A stretch of DNA of 64,000 bases, from contig NZ_AQGV01000012.1 in assembly GCF_014858725.1 (NCBI RefSeq), forward strand, positions 124,001-188,000, given 5' to 3'. The position numbers and the translations under genes were made by a program. Below are positions 18,889-28,828 of the stretch, piece after piece. A model generated the notes under the pieces. The model worked only from the letters and a program-made list of their open reading frames with translations. It searched no databases and was not told the origin of the DNA. Source of the stretch: Pseudoalteromonas aurantia 208 (GTDB lineage Bacteria; Pseudomonadota; Gammaproteobacteria; Enterobacterales; Alteromonadaceae). Position 1 is the first letter of the stretch. Every line of letters starts with the position of its first letter.

Positions 18889-20094
18889 CTAGCCTAATGC
18901 AGGGATCACAGTAAATATTTGTAAAACCTGTGAAGTAATGATTATCAAACCACAAAGTGCGGCTACGGCAAGTCCTAGTTTCCCCCCGCGGACTTTATAG
19001 CCGGGATTGTGAATAACCTCTTTTCTTTGTACCCAAACCATAGAAACCGGTAAAAATATAGCTAAAACAACAAGCGCAATAGCGGCATAGCCTAAAGCCA
19101 TTATAAATCCCTGAGGGTAAAAGAGAGCAAACCCTAAAGGAGGTAAGAAAGTGATTAATGCCGTGGTGATCCTTCCTTTTTTATTATCACCTTGTTTGAA
19201 AGCATCAGCGAAAAAGTCAAATAGGCCAAGACTTACACCCAAGAACGAAGTCGCTAAGGCTAAATCGGCAAAAAGGGTAACAAAAGTTGATACATTTGGA
19301 TTATGGGCAATATTCGCGATGCTTTGAACAAACCCTTGTAATCCGTTACTGCTGAGCAAGCTTTCTTGACTCATTACGCCTTGGCTTAGAATTTGCCAGC
19401 CAATATAAATAACGAGCGGCAGCGAGGCACCAAACATCATGACTCGGCGTAGTGATTTAATATCTAGGCCTACATACTTTACGATGGAAGGAATTGAACC
19501 ATGAAAACCGAAAGAAGTAAAAATAACGGGTATTGCACTAATTATTAAGCCTTGCTTTATAGGCATATCTAATAAGTGAGTTCCTTGCACGTATGGCGTT
19601 AGGACAAAGAAGAGGCTCGTAAGCACTATTATTTTAATGCTAAATAGTACTCTGTTTAACTTATCTACGGTGCTAGTACCAGCCGTGACAATGGCAGCTA
19701 TAACAATTGCAAGCAAAATTGAGCCAGCTTGTGGGGCAACGTTGATATTAAGCAGATCACTGAGCTTACTTTGTAATTGCGCTCCACCACCGGCAATATA
19801 AGCTGCACACAATGCATAAAATAAGAATACCATGGAGAAGTTAGCAATATACTGGCCTTTTTTTCCTAAGATAGACTTTGCTAAGGTATTTAAGGTTGAG
19901 TCTACGTTTGCATATTGATGAAGTTCTAGCATCAATAATGCGGTATACGTCATAAGTAGCCAAGAAAGCACCAGTAGGATAATTGCGGTACTAAACCCCA
20001 GACCCGCAGATGCGATAGGGAGTGCGAGCATTCCGGCGCCAATGGTTGTACCTGCGACGATCAGCATACTCCCGATAGTTTTATTTTTAAGCAC
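18889..20094 (-). CDS. Aromatic amino acid transporter (Mtr/TyrP/TnaB family)
   Basis: Inner-membrane proton symporter of the hydroxy/aromatic amino acid permease family; tryptophan or tyrosine is the likely substrate, which sequence reading cannot separate. About 401 residues, eleven hydrophobic segments. The N-terminal signature KNKTIGSMLIVAGTTIGAGM is strongly typical. I chose GTG 20094 with AAAGGG upstream, because the frame further upstream has only TTG at 20139 and no family likeness. A TyrR-like palindrome stands about 100 bases upstream. Confidence 0.88.
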   Translation of the reverse strand: MLKNKTIGSMLIVAGTTIGAGMLALPIASAGLGFSTAIILLVLSWLLMTYTALLMLELHQYANVDSTLNTLAKSILGKKGQYIANFSMVFLFYALCAAYIAGGGAQLQSKLSDLLNINVAPQAGSILLAIVIAAIVTAGTSTVDKLNRVLFSIKIIVLTSLFFVLTPYVQGTHLLDMPIKQGLIISAIPVIFTSFGFHGSIPSIVKYVGLDIKSLRRVMMFGASLPLVIYIGWQILSQGVMSQESLLSSNGLQGFVQSIANIAHNPNVSTFVTLFADLALATSFLGVSLGLFDFFADAFKQGDNKKGRITTALITFLPPLGFALFYPQGFIMALGYAAIALVVLAIFLPVSMVWVQRKEVIHNPGYKVRGGKLGLAVAALCGLIIITSQVLQIFTVIPALG

Positions 20095-20183
20095 ACATTG
20101 CCCTTTTGTTTGTGAGAGACACAGGAAGATATAACGCAAACAAACAAAATGAAATAGCTTTATGACAAATCAATGTTAAAGAT

Positions 20184-20201
20184 TGTAACTTATGTTGTAC
20201 A
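20184..20201 (-). promoter_or_regulatory. TyrR-box-like palindrome
   Basis: TGTAAC-N6-TGTACA fits the pattern TGTAA-N8-TTACA with the key G and C 14 bases apart. It lies upstream of the aromatic transporter, whose E. coli relatives mtr and tyrP are TyrR targets. Only the motif and position support this. Confidence 0.35.
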
Positions 20202-20298
20202 TTGGTATGGATGAGGTGGTTTTATTCAATTTAAATCAATGCGTTGCCAGTTTTATTGTCACTGTATAGATGTTAATACATCTCTACAGAAGGCAGCA

Positions 20299-20334
20299 AG
20301 TACAAAAACGTGGTCAGTGCCACGCTTTTGTACT
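20299..20334 (-). terminator. Long hairpin terminator of lipA
   Basis: Fifteen-base arms AGTACAAAAACGTGG and CCACGCTTTTGTACT with loop TCAGTG. The single mismatch is A-C on the plus strand but G-U on the minus strand, so the RNA folds fully only as the lipA transcript. The run TTTTT lies inside the distal arm. Confidence 0.75.
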
Positions 20335-20347
20335 GTTTATATACGGA

Positions 20348-21313
20348 TTACTTCACTTCTTTACCCGCAGCTTGTTGGTCTGCGTGGTAGCTAGAGCGTA
20401 CAAAAGGCCCAGATGCTGCGTGGACGAATCCAATTTCGTCGGCATACTCTTTTAGTGCGTCAAACTCAGCAGGTGGCACGTAGCGTTTAACAGGTAAATG
20501 GTGTTTTGAAGGTTGTAAGTACTGACCAACGGTAAGCATGTCTACGTTATGCTCTCTTAGATCGCGTAATACTTCTTCAATCTCTGAAATTTCTTCACCT
20601 AACCCAACCATCAGGCCTGATTTAGTCTTAACCTCAGGGTGTGCTTCTTTAAAGCGGCGTAGCAATTCGAGCGACCATTTATAATCAGCGCCTGGGCGGG
20701 CTAACTTATATAACCTAGGGGCAGTTTCTAGGTTATGGTTGAAAACGTCTGGCGGTGTTTGGGAAAGGATCTCTAACGCTTTTTCCATACGACCTCTGAA
20801 ATCAGGCACTAGAATTTCAATAGTGATATTGGGGCTGTGCTTTCTAATTTCTTTAATACAGTCGGCAAAGTGCTGAGCCCCCCCGTCGCGCAAATCATCA
20901 CGGTCGACTGAGGTGATCACGACATAACTCAACTTCATGTCTTTTATCGTGAGCGCGAGCTTCTCTGGTTCGGCTGCATCTGGTTTAAGCGGGCGGCCAT
21001 GAGCAACATCACAAAATGGGCAGCGGCGAGTACAAATCGCACCAAGGATCATAAATGTGGCGGTACCGTGATTGAAACATTCGGATAGATTAGGACATGA
21101 TGCTTCTTCACACACAGAGTGTAAACCGTGTTTACGCATTGCTTGTTTGATGCCATCAATACGCTCACTTGATTTTGGTAAGCGGATTTTTAACCATTCA
21201 GGTTTACGGAGCATTTCCTCTCGTTCAGTAGGCAATACTTTTACTGGGATAAGTGCCATTTTTTCGGCGTCACGAAGCTTTACCCCTGGCTCCATTTTTA
21301 CTGGTTTACTCAT
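20348..21313 (-). CDS. lipA: Lipoyl synthase
   Basis: Radical-SAM enzyme inserting two sulfurs into octanoyl chains on lipoyl domains. 321 residues. The SAM-cluster motif C-x3-C-x2-C is CTRRCPFC, the auxiliary cluster motif C-x4-C-x5-C is [12 protein letters not shown], and the terminal RSSYHA supplies the serine ligand. The ATG overlaps the lipB stop by 4 bases (ATGA), implying coupled translation. Confidence 0.97.
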   Translation of the reverse strand: MSKPVKMEPGVKLRDAEKMALIPVKVLPTEREEMLRKPEWLKIRLPKSSERIDGIKQAMRKHGLHSVCEEASCPNLSECFNHGTATFMILGAICTRRCPFCDVAHGRPLKPDAAEPEKLALTIKDMKLSYVVITSVDRDDLRDGGAQHFADCIKEIRKHSPNITIEILVPDFRGRMEKALEILSQTPPDVFNHNLETAPRLYKLARPGADYKWSLELLRRFKEAHPEVKTKSGLMVGLGEEISEIEEVLRDLREHNVDMLTVGQYLQPSKHHLPVKRYVPPAEFDALKEYADEIGFVHAASGPFVRSSYHADQQAAGKEVK

Positions 21314-21963
21314 TCGTTTTCAAACCCTTCAATTTGCTCAACATGTTCAGCTTTTAAGCGTTGTAACATGTGCTTTACTAGTCCATCTGATACATCACTC
21401 ATATTTGATGGACCATTTAAATCACTCGTTTGAATCATATCCATACCGGCATAGCCACATGGATTAATACGTAAGAATGGACCCATGTCCATATTAACGT
21501 TCAGTGCTAATCCATGAAACGAACAGCCACGACGGACTCTTAACCCCAAGGAAGCTATTTTACTATTATTAACGTAAACACCAGGTGCATCTGCTTTTGC
21601 ATAGGCTTTAATGTTTATCTCTGCTAAATAGTCGACGATGCTTTCTTCTAACCAAGTTACCAGCTCACGAACACCAATATTTAAGCGGCGTAAGTTTAAT
21701 AGCACATACATCATTTGTTGACCAGGTCCGTGATAAGTGACTTGGCCACCCCTGTCGACTTTTATTACAGGAATATCACCGGTGCAAAGTAAGTGTTCTT
21801 TCTTGCCTGCTTGACCTTGAGTGAATACCGGCTCGTGTTCTACCAGCCATATTTCATCTGCGGTATTGTCGTCTCTGGTATCAGTAAAAGACTGCATTTT
21901 ATGCCAGATTGGCTCGTAACTGCGACGGCCAAGTTGGCGAACAATCACTGAATTATGCTTCAT
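21310..21963 (-). CDS. lipB: Octanoyltransferase
   Basis: Moves octanoyl from acyl carrier protein to lipoyl domains, giving the substrate of LipA. 217 residues. [12 protein letters not shown] near residue 75 and the catalytic pair in KIASLGLRV (Lys) and NPCGYAGMD (Cys) are present. Lies between ybeD and lipA. Confidence 0.97.
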   Translation of the reverse strand: MKHNSVIVRQLGRRSYEPIWHKMQSFTDTRDDNTADEIWLVEHEPVFTQGQAGKKEHLLCTGDIPVIKVDRGGQVTYHGPGQQMMYVLLNLRRLNIGVRELVTWLEESIVDYLAEINIKAYAKADAPGVYVNNSKIASLGLRVRRGCSFHGLALNVNMDMGPFLRINPCGYAGMDMIQTSDLNGPSNMSDVSDGLVKHMLQRLKAEHVEQIEGFENE

Positions 21964-21978
21964 GTTGCTCTCTACTAT

Positions 21979-22257
21979 TTACAGCACGTAGCGGACATCA
22001 TCTAAACCGCCTACATCAGTATAAATCTGCTCAATATGTTCCTTGGAACCTACGGTAGCGACGACGGTGATCGACTCATAGGTCCCTTTACTGCTCGGCT
22101 TGACCTTGGGTGAGTAGTCCCCTGGTACAATCGCTTGTAATTTGGCTATCACTTGGTCAGTTAGGTTTACGTTTGCAAGACCCATGATTTTGAAAGTAAA
22201 CGGACATGGGAATTCTAAAAATTCATCAAACTTAGTATCTTTTACAGGTTTTACCAC
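21979..22257 (-). CDS. ybeD: DUF493 family protein YbeD
   Basis: 92 residues with [11 protein letters not shown] and the C-terminal DVRYVL typical of YbeD. An ACT-like fold is known for the family; its role is unclear. It precedes lipB by 15 bases, as in E. coli, and begins the ybeD-lipB-lipA unit behind the dacA terminator. Confidence 0.92.
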   Translation of the reverse strand: MVKPVKDTKFDEFLEFPCPFTFKIMGLANVNLTDQVIAKLQAIVPGDYSPKVKPSSKGTYESITVVATVGSKEHIEQIYTDVGGLDDVRYVL

Positions 22258-22351
22258 GACGGTATCCTCACTACTTTATGTTTAGGTGAGCGAATTGCTT
22301 GCTCTTGGCGCATCATGCTCAGTAATGGCGGCATTCTATCATTTTTGAGGT

Positions 22352-22379
22352 AAAAAAAAACGCCCCAAAGAGGAGCGTT
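22352..22379 (-). terminator. Rho-independent terminator of dacA
   Basis: On the minus strand AACGCTCC, loop TCTTT, GGGGCGTT (one G-T pair), then nine T. It separates dacA from ybeD. Confidence 0.85.
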
Positions 22380-22397
22380 GTATGAATACATTTTAAA

Positions 22398-23561
22398 CTA
22401 TTGCATGATCTGTAAACGTAAGTAGTCGTAGACCTTACTGAAGAAGCTACCTTCTTCAATTTCTTCTAGCGTAACTAGTGGATATTTAGCAATTTCTTCG
22501 CCTTCAAGCTGTAAATATAAAGTGCCCACTTTAGAGCCTTTTGTTAATGGCGCTTCTAGCGTGTTATCAAGTTCAAAATTGGCTTTTAAGTTTTTACGCT
22601 GCCCTCGAGGGATAGTAATTGGTGTATCTTCAAGAATGCCTAAAGATACAGTTTCTTTATTTCCCATCCAGATTCGCTGTTCTGCAAAGCTATCACCTGC
22701 TTTATACGGTGTGATTGTTTCAAAAAATCTGAATCCGTAGTTGAGTAACTTTCTGCTTTCCACCATACGTGCACGTTCGCTTGTGGTGCCCATTACCACA
22801 GACACCAAGCGCATGTCATCTTTGGTTGCAGAGGTCACAAGGCTATACCCAGCTTCCGAAGTATGGCCCGTTTTTATACCATCTACATTTAAGCTCGCAT
22901 CCCACAGTAGAGAATTACGGTTATACTGTTTAATTCCATTAAAAGTGAAAGACTTTTCTTTATATAGAGCATACTCTTCAGGCACATCACGGATAAGCGC
23001 TACCCCTAATGTTGCCATATCTCGCGGCGTTGTATAATGCTGATCAGTATCTAAACCATGGCTATTAATAAAATGGGTATTGGTCATACCCAGTTTTTCA
23101 GAATGTGCATTCATGAGATCTGCAAACGCATCTTCACTGCCAGCGATGTGCTCAGCCATTGCTACGCACGCATCATTACCGGATTGAATAATGATCCCTC
23201 TATTAAGGTCGTCAACGCTGACTTGCTTTCCGACTTCAATAAACATTTTAGACGATTCTGGAAAGTTTTTAGCCCACGCTTTTTCGCTGATGGTTACCAT
23301 ATCTGTCGGTGCAATATTACCAGATACAATTTCGGTTCCGATAACATAGCTAGTCATCATTTTCGTTAAGCTTGCGGGCGCTAGTTTAGTATCAGCTTCA
23401 CCTGAGGCAATAATTTTACCGGTAGTAAAATCAACCAAAAAATACCCTTTGGCATTAATTTGGGGAACTGATGGAATAATTTGTGCGTTTGCTGCAAATA
23501 AGGATACAGAGCACACAAGGCCACACAATTTGGTAATAAGTTTTGGTTTTAATAAAGTCAT
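22398..23561 (-). CDS. dacA: D-alanyl-D-alanine carboxypeptidase (PBP5/6 type)
   Basis: Periplasmic penicillin-binding protein trimming the terminal D-Ala of stem peptides. 387 residues: signal peptide to about 26 (ANAQ), S64-L-T-K67, S127-G-N129 and K230-T-G232 active-site motifs, then the PBP5 C-terminal beta domain and an amphipathic C-terminal anchor (SKVYDYLRLQIMQ). Last gene of the mrdA-rodA-rlpA-dacA elongation group. Confidence 0.96.
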   Translation of the reverse strand: MTLLKPKLITKLCGLVCSVSLFAANAQIIPSVPQINAKGYFLVDFTTGKIIASGEADTKLAPASLTKMMTSYVIGTEIVSGNIAPTDMVTISEKAWAKNFPESSKMFIEVGKQVSVDDLNRGIIIQSGNDACVAMAEHIAGSEDAFADLMNAHSEKLGMTNTHFINSHGLDTDQHYTTPRDMATLGVALIRDVPEEYALYKEKSFTFNGIKQYNRNSLLWDASLNVDGIKTGHTSEAGYSLVTSATKDDMRLVSVVMGTTSERARMVESRKLLNYGFRFFETITPYKAGDSFAEQRIWMGNKETVSLGILEDTPITIPRGQRKNLKANFELDNTLEAPLTKGSKVGTLYLQLEGEEIAKYPLVTLEEIEEGSFFSKVYDYLRLQIMQ

Positions 23562-23607
23562 TATGCTCGCAGTTTTATTTAAATTTAATCAGCGTTAACG
23601 GTATATT

Positions 23608-24369
23608 CTAAAGTTGATGTTCACTATAAAGCAAGAAGGCATGTTTATATTTGCCTTTTCGTAGCTTATCAAGCACGGCTTGTGCTGTTTTGTCATCAAG
23701 AATAGGTCCTAACCGCAGTTTGTACAGCCCTTTTTCAGAATGAATCGGGGTTTGTAATTGAAATCTACTTTGTAATGTCGCAGACAGACTTTTTAAGTGA
23801 TCTAAGTTGCTGCCAGCGGCGACTTGAATGTAAGTTAATCTAGGCGCACTTCTGTCAATGGTAATGGCTTCTACCTTAACTTTGGCTGTACCATTTAGGT
23901 GATACCCTAATTTATAAGCAGCTGCGTAAGATAGGTCAATTAGCCTATCATCATGAAAAGGCCCTCTATCATTGACTCTCACAATCGCTGTTCGGCCATT
24001 ATCGGTGTTTGTGACTTTTACGAAGCTTGGTAAAGGTAAAGTCTTATGTGCTGCACTCATATCAAACATATTAAAAATTTCGCCGTTTGAGGTGTGATAG
24101 CCATGAAACTTTCGACCATACCAAGATGCAACCCCTATTTCGGTATAACCTTTTTCGTCAGACATCGGTGTGTAACGTTTACCTTGAATGGTATAAGGTC
24201 GACCCGTACTGACACTCTTAGGTTCATTAGTCACCTGGGCATCGTGCATCTCGAATTCTGTTGGCACCCTTAAAGGCGCCTTATCTTGTGTAATATGGTA
24301 GCGAGTACTACACGCACTGAGCAGGACTAATAGACTTAGGCGTAAAATATTAGTAAAAACACGATTCAT
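23608..24369 (-). CDS. rlpA: Septal ring lytic transglycosylase lipoprotein RlpA
   Basis: Outer-membrane lipoprotein; Pseudomonas homologues cleave denuded glycans. 253 residues: lipobox LLSAC with C20, a double-psi barrel (GVASWYGRKFHG ... VRVNDRGPF, about 83-165) and a C-terminal SPOR domain (about 178-250) that binds septal glycan. Its ATG overlaps the rodA stop by 4 bases. No mltB lies between rodA and rlpA, unlike some relatives. Confidence 0.94.
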   Translation of the reverse strand: MNRVFTNILRLSLLVLLSACSTRYHITQDKAPLRVPTEFEMHDAQVTNEPKSVSTGRPYTIQGKRYTPMSDEKGYTEIGVASWYGRKFHGYHTSNGEIFNMFDMSAAHKTLPLPSFVKVTNTDNGRTAIVRVNDRGPFHDDRLIDLSYAAAYKLGYHLNGTAKVKVEAITIDRSAPRLTYIQVAAGSNLDHLKSLSATLQSRFQLQTPIHSEKGLYKLRLGPILDDKTAQAVLDKLRKGKYKHAFLLYSEHQL

Positions 24370-25475
24370 GATTTGAGTAACATTCTTTTATCTGTGGCGA
24401 TTGCCATGATTATACCAAACCCAGCCATTAAGGTGACCATGGATGTCCCACCATAACTAATTAATGGAAGAGGAACACCAACCACAGGCAATAAGCCAGA
24501 TACCATGCCTATATTCACAAAAATATACACAAAAAATGTCATAGTTAGTGCGCCAGCGAGTAACTTACTGAATGCATCTTGGGCATTTACCGCGATGTAT
24601 AAACCACGACCAATAATAAATAAGTACACACTAAGTAACAATATGACCCCTAACAGGCCAAATTCCTCGCTGAGTACTGAAAAAATAAAGTCAGTATGGC
24701 GCTCGGGCAAAAACTCTAACTGCGACTGTGTTCCATGTAACCAGCCTTTACCTTCAATTCCGCCCGACCCAATGGCGATTTTTGACTGGATGATGTGATA
24801 TCCTGCGCCGAGAGGATCGCTTTCAGGGTTAAATAATGTAAGTACTCGCTGCTTTTGATATGCATGCATTCCGTAGCTCCAAAATGCAAAACCCGCAGGG
24901 CCCATTAGAAGCGCGGCAAAGCCAATCAGTCGCCAGCTTAACCCAGATAAAAAGAGCACAAATATACCTGAGCTAGCAATCAATATAGAAGTCCCTAAAT
25001 CTGGTTGCTCTTTAATCAAAATGGTCGGTACCATCACAATGGTAAAACCAATAAATAGATTCAATATCGAAGGTGGTAGGCGGTGTTGCCCAATGTACCA
25101 AGCCACCATCATCGGCACTGCAATTTTCATAATTTCAGCGGGTTGAAAGCGAGTGATCCCCACATCTAACCAGCGTTGTGCACCTTTGCTACTGACACCA
25201 ACAAATAAAACGGCAACGAGCATACCTAAACCAACAATATACATTGGGATCACAATACGCTTTAGCGTATTAGGAGAGAGTTGAGCCATAAACAGCAATG
25301 CGATGACTGCGCTCGCCATACGCGTTGCATGACGTGTCATCATATTAATGTCTTGACCGCTAGCGCTATATACAACTGTTAAACTGCCTAACATCATTAT
25401 TATCAACGCAAATAACAGAGGGAGGTCGATGTGGACTTTTTGCCAAAATGTGCGTTTATAGTTTAGAGGTATCAT
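24366..25475 (-). CDS. rodA: Rod shape SEDS glycosyltransferase RodA
   Basis: Polytopic peptidoglycan polymerase of the elongasome, working with PBP2. 369 residues with about ten membrane helices. SEDS motifs seen: LPERHTDFIFSVLSEEFG near 240, and the C-terminal PLPLISYGGTSM. The start overlaps the end of mrdA by 20 bases, which argues for tight coupling of the two partners. Confidence 0.96.
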   Translation of the reverse strand: MIPLNYKRTFWQKVHIDLPLLFALIIMMLGSLTVVYSASGQDINMMTRHATRMASAVIALLFMAQLSPNTLKRIVIPMYIVGLGMLVAVLFVGVSSKGAQRWLDVGITRFQPAEIMKIAVPMMVAWYIGQHRLPPSILNLFIGFTIVMVPTILIKEQPDLGTSILIASSGIFVLFLSGLSWRLIGFAALLMGPAGFAFWSYGMHAYQKQRVLTLFNPESDPLGAGYHIIQSKIAIGSGGIEGKGWLHGTQSQLEFLPERHTDFIFSVLSEEFGLLGVILLLSVYLFIIGRGLYIAVNAQDAFSKLLAGALTMTFFVYIFVNIGMVSGLLPVVGVPLPLISYGGTSMVTLMAGFGIIMAIATDKRMLLKS

Positions 25476-27342
25476 TAACAGTATTTTCCAAGGGGTAGGC
25501 TGAAAAGTAATAATCCATTAATTGGCGTGCGACGGGGGCTGCAACAGAACTACCAGCTCCTTGGTTTTCGACGACAACAGCGACGACAATACGTGGGTCA
25601 TTATAAGGAGCAAAGCCCGTATAAATAGCGTTGTCACGATGACGTTCATTGAGTTTAGAGGCATCATACTTTTCGCCTTGTGCAATACTGACAACTTGCG
25701 CAGTACCCGTTTTTCCTGCAGGATCGTAGCTTACCCCTTTGAAAGCTTTGTGCGCTGTGCCTGTGGTTTTAGCTACGGTGTTATGCATGGCTTTCAATGC
25801 GATTCGCCAATTATCTGGATTTTGTAATTGTACTGGCGCCTTCTCTTCTGTAAATAGCTGATTTATAACATTATCCTGCTTTGTCACTTGAACCAAGTGA
25901 GGTTGGTGATGTGCACCACGATTAACTAAAATAGTGAGAGCATTAGCTATCTGTATTGGTGTTGCGGTCCAATAGCCCTGGCCAATCCCAACCGAAATCG
26001 TGTCACCTGGCCACCAGTTTTCTTTGAATCGCTCTTTTTTCCACTCTACAGTAGGCATTATCGCCGTCGTTTCTTCGTGAATATCTATTCCAGATAAATC
26101 TCCAAATCCAAATTGCGACATGAAGTTACTGATTTTGGTGATCCCAGCTCGGTATGCAATGCGGTAATAATATGTATCACATGACTCTTCAATAGCACGA
26201 TAAACATCTACATGGCCGTGACCCCAACGCTTCCAATCACGCCACTTGTGGTCGACATTTGGTATTTGAAAAAAGCCAGGATCCCAGACTTGTGTTTGCT
26301 CCGTGACAATCCCTTCTTCCAAACCTAATATCGCAAGGTGTGGCTTTACGGTAGATGCTGGCGCGTAACTTCCTTGGGTCGTTCGATTTATCAAAGGTCG
26401 ATCTTGATTGAGCAGCTTTTTATAATTAGCACCACTTATTCCATGCACAAATAAGTTTGGGTCATAACTTGGGTTAGAATAAAGCGCGAGGATCCCACCA
26501 TCTTTCGGATCCATAACAACGACGGCTCCTCGTGCATCTTTCAATGCATGTTGGGCAATTTGTTGTAATCCGATATCAAGTGTTAAAACTAAGTCTTTAC
26601 CAGGGGTTGGTGCTTCCATATTTAAGGTGCGAATAACACGACCACGATTATTGACTTCCACACGCTGAGAACCAACAGTCCCGTGTAGCTGTTGTTCATA
26701 AAATTTTTCAATCCCACGTTTGCCGATATCATGTGTCGCACGGTAGTTCGTTGCTTGATTAGCGGATTTTAGCTCACTTAGTTCGTCTTTATTAAGTTTG
26801 GCGACATAGCCTAAGGCATGCGTTAATGTATCTCCAAAAGGGTAGTGTCGAGCGAGTCTTGCTTCAATACTAAATCCTGGAAATTTATGTTGATTAACAG
26901 AGAAAACGGCGACTTCTTGCTCATTCAGTCGAGCTTTGAGTATCTGGCTTTTAAAACGGCGTTGTTTGCGGATATCTTTTAAAAAGTCGGATTGTTGTGT
27001 GTCAGTTATTTCCAGAAGCTGTGCTAATTCGGTTAAGCTTTTTTCAAGGTCATGAACATCTTCAGGCACAACCTCCAAATTGTACACTGGGCGATTTTCA
27101 GCGAGTAGAACACCATTCCTATCGTAGATTAACCCTCTATTTGGTGCTACAGGTATAAGCTTAATTCGATTATCATTAGAGCGAGTTTGATATGTCTCAT
27201 AGTCTTTTACCTGTAAATGGTAAATATTCATGATTAACATACCAATGAGTAATACAACAAAAATAAAGCCAACAAAAGCACGGCGAGCAAACAGGTTTGC
27301 TTCAGCTGAATGATCGCGAATAGTTGACCGTTTTTTTAACAT
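25456..27342 (-). CDS. mrdA: Penicillin-binding protein 2
   Basis: Transpeptidase of lateral wall growth. 628 residues: a cytoplasmic start, one membrane helix (about 22-42), the PBP dimerisation domain, and the transpeptidase domain with S330-T-V-K333, SCD near residue 386 and KTGTAQ near 545. It follows rlmH by 9 bases and overlaps rodA. Confidence 0.97.
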   Translation of the reverse strand: MLKKRSTIRDHSAEANLFARRAFVGFIFVVLLIGMLIMNIYHLQVKDYETYQTRSNDNRIKLIPVAPNRGLIYDRNGVLLAENRPVYNLEVVPEDVHDLEKSLTELAQLLEITDTQQSDFLKDIRKQRRFKSQILKARLNEQEVAVFSVNQHKFPGFSIEARLARHYPFGDTLTHALGYVAKLNKDELSELKSANQATNYRATHDIGKRGIEKFYEQQLHGTVGSQRVEVNNRGRVIRTLNMEAPTPGKDLVLTLDIGLQQIAQHALKDARGAVVVMDPKDGGILALYSNPSYDPNLFVHGISGANYKKLLNQDRPLINRTTQGSYAPASTVKPHLAILGLEEGIVTEQTQVWDPGFFQIPNVDHKWRDWKRWGHGHVDVYRAIEESCDTYYYRIAYRAGITKISNFMSQFGFGDLSGIDIHEETTAIMPTVEWKKERFKENWWPGDTISVGIGQGYWTATPIQIANALTILVNRGAHHQPHLVQVTKQDNVINQLFTEEKAPVQLQNPDNWRIALKAMHNTVAKTTGTAHKAFKGVSYDPAGKTGTAQVVSIAQGEKYDASKLNERHRDNAIYTGFAPYNDPRIVVAVVVENQGAGSSVAAPVARQLMDYYFSAYPLENTVNDTSKL

Positions 27343-27351
27343 AAGAAACGG

Positions 27352-27822
27352 TCATTCCCTATGATATGGGTGATTGGTATTTAAACTCCACCCACGGTAT
27401 AAGCTTTCAGCAACAATAATGCGAACCAGTGGGTGTGGTAAGGTCAGATTTGATAATGACCACTTTTGCTCTGAGGCTGCTATACACTCTGGCGCAAGCC
27501 CCTCAGGCCCGCCAATTAACAAGCTAATGTCTCGGCCGTCCAATTGCCACTTTTGCATGTTTTTTGCCAAATCATGGGTGTCCCATGCTTTACCTGTCAC
27601 CTCAAGGGTAACAATTCGGTTGCCTTTGGGAATTGCAGCGAGAGTTTTTTCTCCTTCAATCTGTAAAATCCTTTTGATATCTGCATTTTTTCCGCGTTTT
27701 CCAGCAGGGATCTCTAGTAGTTCTAGCGCCATGTCTTTTGGAAAGCGACGTTGATATTCTTTAAACCCTATTTCGACCCATGATGGCATTTTTGTGCCAA
27801 CGGCAACCAATTGTATTTTCAA
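27352..27822 (-). CDS. rlmH: 23S rRNA pseudouridine-1915 N3-methyltransferase
   Basis: SPOUT methyltransferase acting on helix 69 of 23S rRNA in 70S ribosomes. 156 residues; [13 protein letters not shown] forms the SAM knot, and the C-terminal [15 protein letters not shown] is diagnostic. Starts 2 bases after rsfS, the widespread rsfS-rlmH pair. Confidence 0.97.
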   Translation of the reverse strand: MKIQLVAVGTKMPSWVEIGFKEYQRRFPKDMALELLEIPAGKRGKNADIKRILQIEGEKTLAAIPKGNRIVTLEVTGKAWDTHDLAKNMQKWQLDGRDISLLIGGPEGLAPECIAASEQKWSLSNLTLPHPLVRIIVAESLYRGWSLNTNHPYHRE

Positions 27823-27824
27823 AG

Positions 27825-28142
27825 TTAGCCCCAGAGTTTCTCTAAATCATATAGGCTTCGAGTTTGATCTTGCATCACGTGAACAACCACCTCACCTAAG
27901 TCAACTAATACCCACTCACCGACATCCTGTCCTTCTTGACCTAACGGTTCTTCACCTGCATGGCGTGCTGCCTTAGCAACATTGTCGGCAATTGACTGTA
28001 CATGGCGTTTTGAGTTGCCTGAACAAACGATTAAATAGTCAGTGACAGTGGACACTTCTCTTACGTCTAATTTAACGACATCACGGGCTTTCATATCATC
28101 AACTTTGTCTAGTGCAAAGTCTAAAAGTTGTTCTGAATTCAA
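27825..28142 (-). CDS. rsfS: Ribosomal silencing factor RsfS
   Basis: Binds L14 and blocks subunit joining in starvation. 105 residues; [19 protein letters not shown] and [18 protein letters not shown] are the family core. Lies 54 bases after nadD; the E. coli gene cobC between them is absent here. Confidence 0.96.
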   Translation of the reverse strand: MNSEQLLDFALDKVDDMKARDVVKLDVREVSTVTDYLIVCSGNSKRHVQSIADNVAKAARHAGEEPLGQEGQDVGEWVLVDLGEVVVHVMQDQTRSLYDLEKLWG

Positions 28143-28196
28143 CTGGGTTACTCTTAAGTTATAAAATAGTCGGCGATTTTAGCACAGCCAAAGACC

Positions 28197-28826
28197 TTAA
28201 TCAGCATACAAGTGATGTTTGCGAATATACTCTATGACTTCAGCTTGCAGTAAATGTTCCGTATGTTGTTGATATTTTATAAAGTTACGAATTTGACTTG
28301 AAGAAACATCTTTTACATTTCCAGTTAAGAAGTAGCAAAGACCGCTTATTTGGGCGTGCAGTTGAGAGATATCAGTGACTTCACTTCTACTTAAATACTC
28401 GATGAGGGGAGGGCAAGTACTGCGAACTTCCCCCGGTCGCTGGTATACCACGATATGGCAAATAGACGTGATCGCTTGCCACTCAAACCAAGCTGGTAAA
28501 CTATTAAATGAATCCATGCCCATTAAAAAAATTAATGGTTGGTCTGGATATTCAGCTCGGCATTCTTGTAAACTTAAAAGAGAATAAGAAGGGCCTTGTC
28601 GACGCAACTCTCGAGTATCAATGTAGAAATATGAATTTTCACGAGTCGCAATATCTAGCATTGCGAGACGATGTTGTTCGGTTACACCTGGTGCAGCTTT
28701 GTGGACAGGTATTGCACAGGGTAGAAAGCGTAACTGTTCCAATCCCAATTGTGTAATACAATTCTCGGCCATATTGATGTGGCCAAGATGAACAGGATCA
28801 AATGTACCACCAAATAATGCAATCAT
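28197..28826 (-). CDS. nadD: Nicotinate-nucleotide adenylyltransferase
   Basis: Forms nicotinate adenine dinucleotide from ATP in NAD synthesis. 209 residues. The nucleotidyltransferase motif GGTFDPVHLGHI is at residue 6, and the second ATP motif is SSSQIRNF near 178 (ISSTxIR type). Starts 2 bases after holA. Confidence 0.96.
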   Translation of the reverse strand: MIALFGGTFDPVHLGHINMAENCITQLGLEQLRFLPCAIPVHKAAPGVTEQHRLAMLDIATRENSYFYIDTRELRRQGPSYSLLSLQECRAEYPDQPLIFLMGMDSFNSLPAWFEWQAITSICHIVVYQRPGEVRSTCPPLIEYLSRSEVTDISQLHAQISGLCYFLTGNVKDVSSSQIRNFIKYQQHTEHLLQAEVIEYIRKHHLYAD

Positions 28827-28828
28827 GA

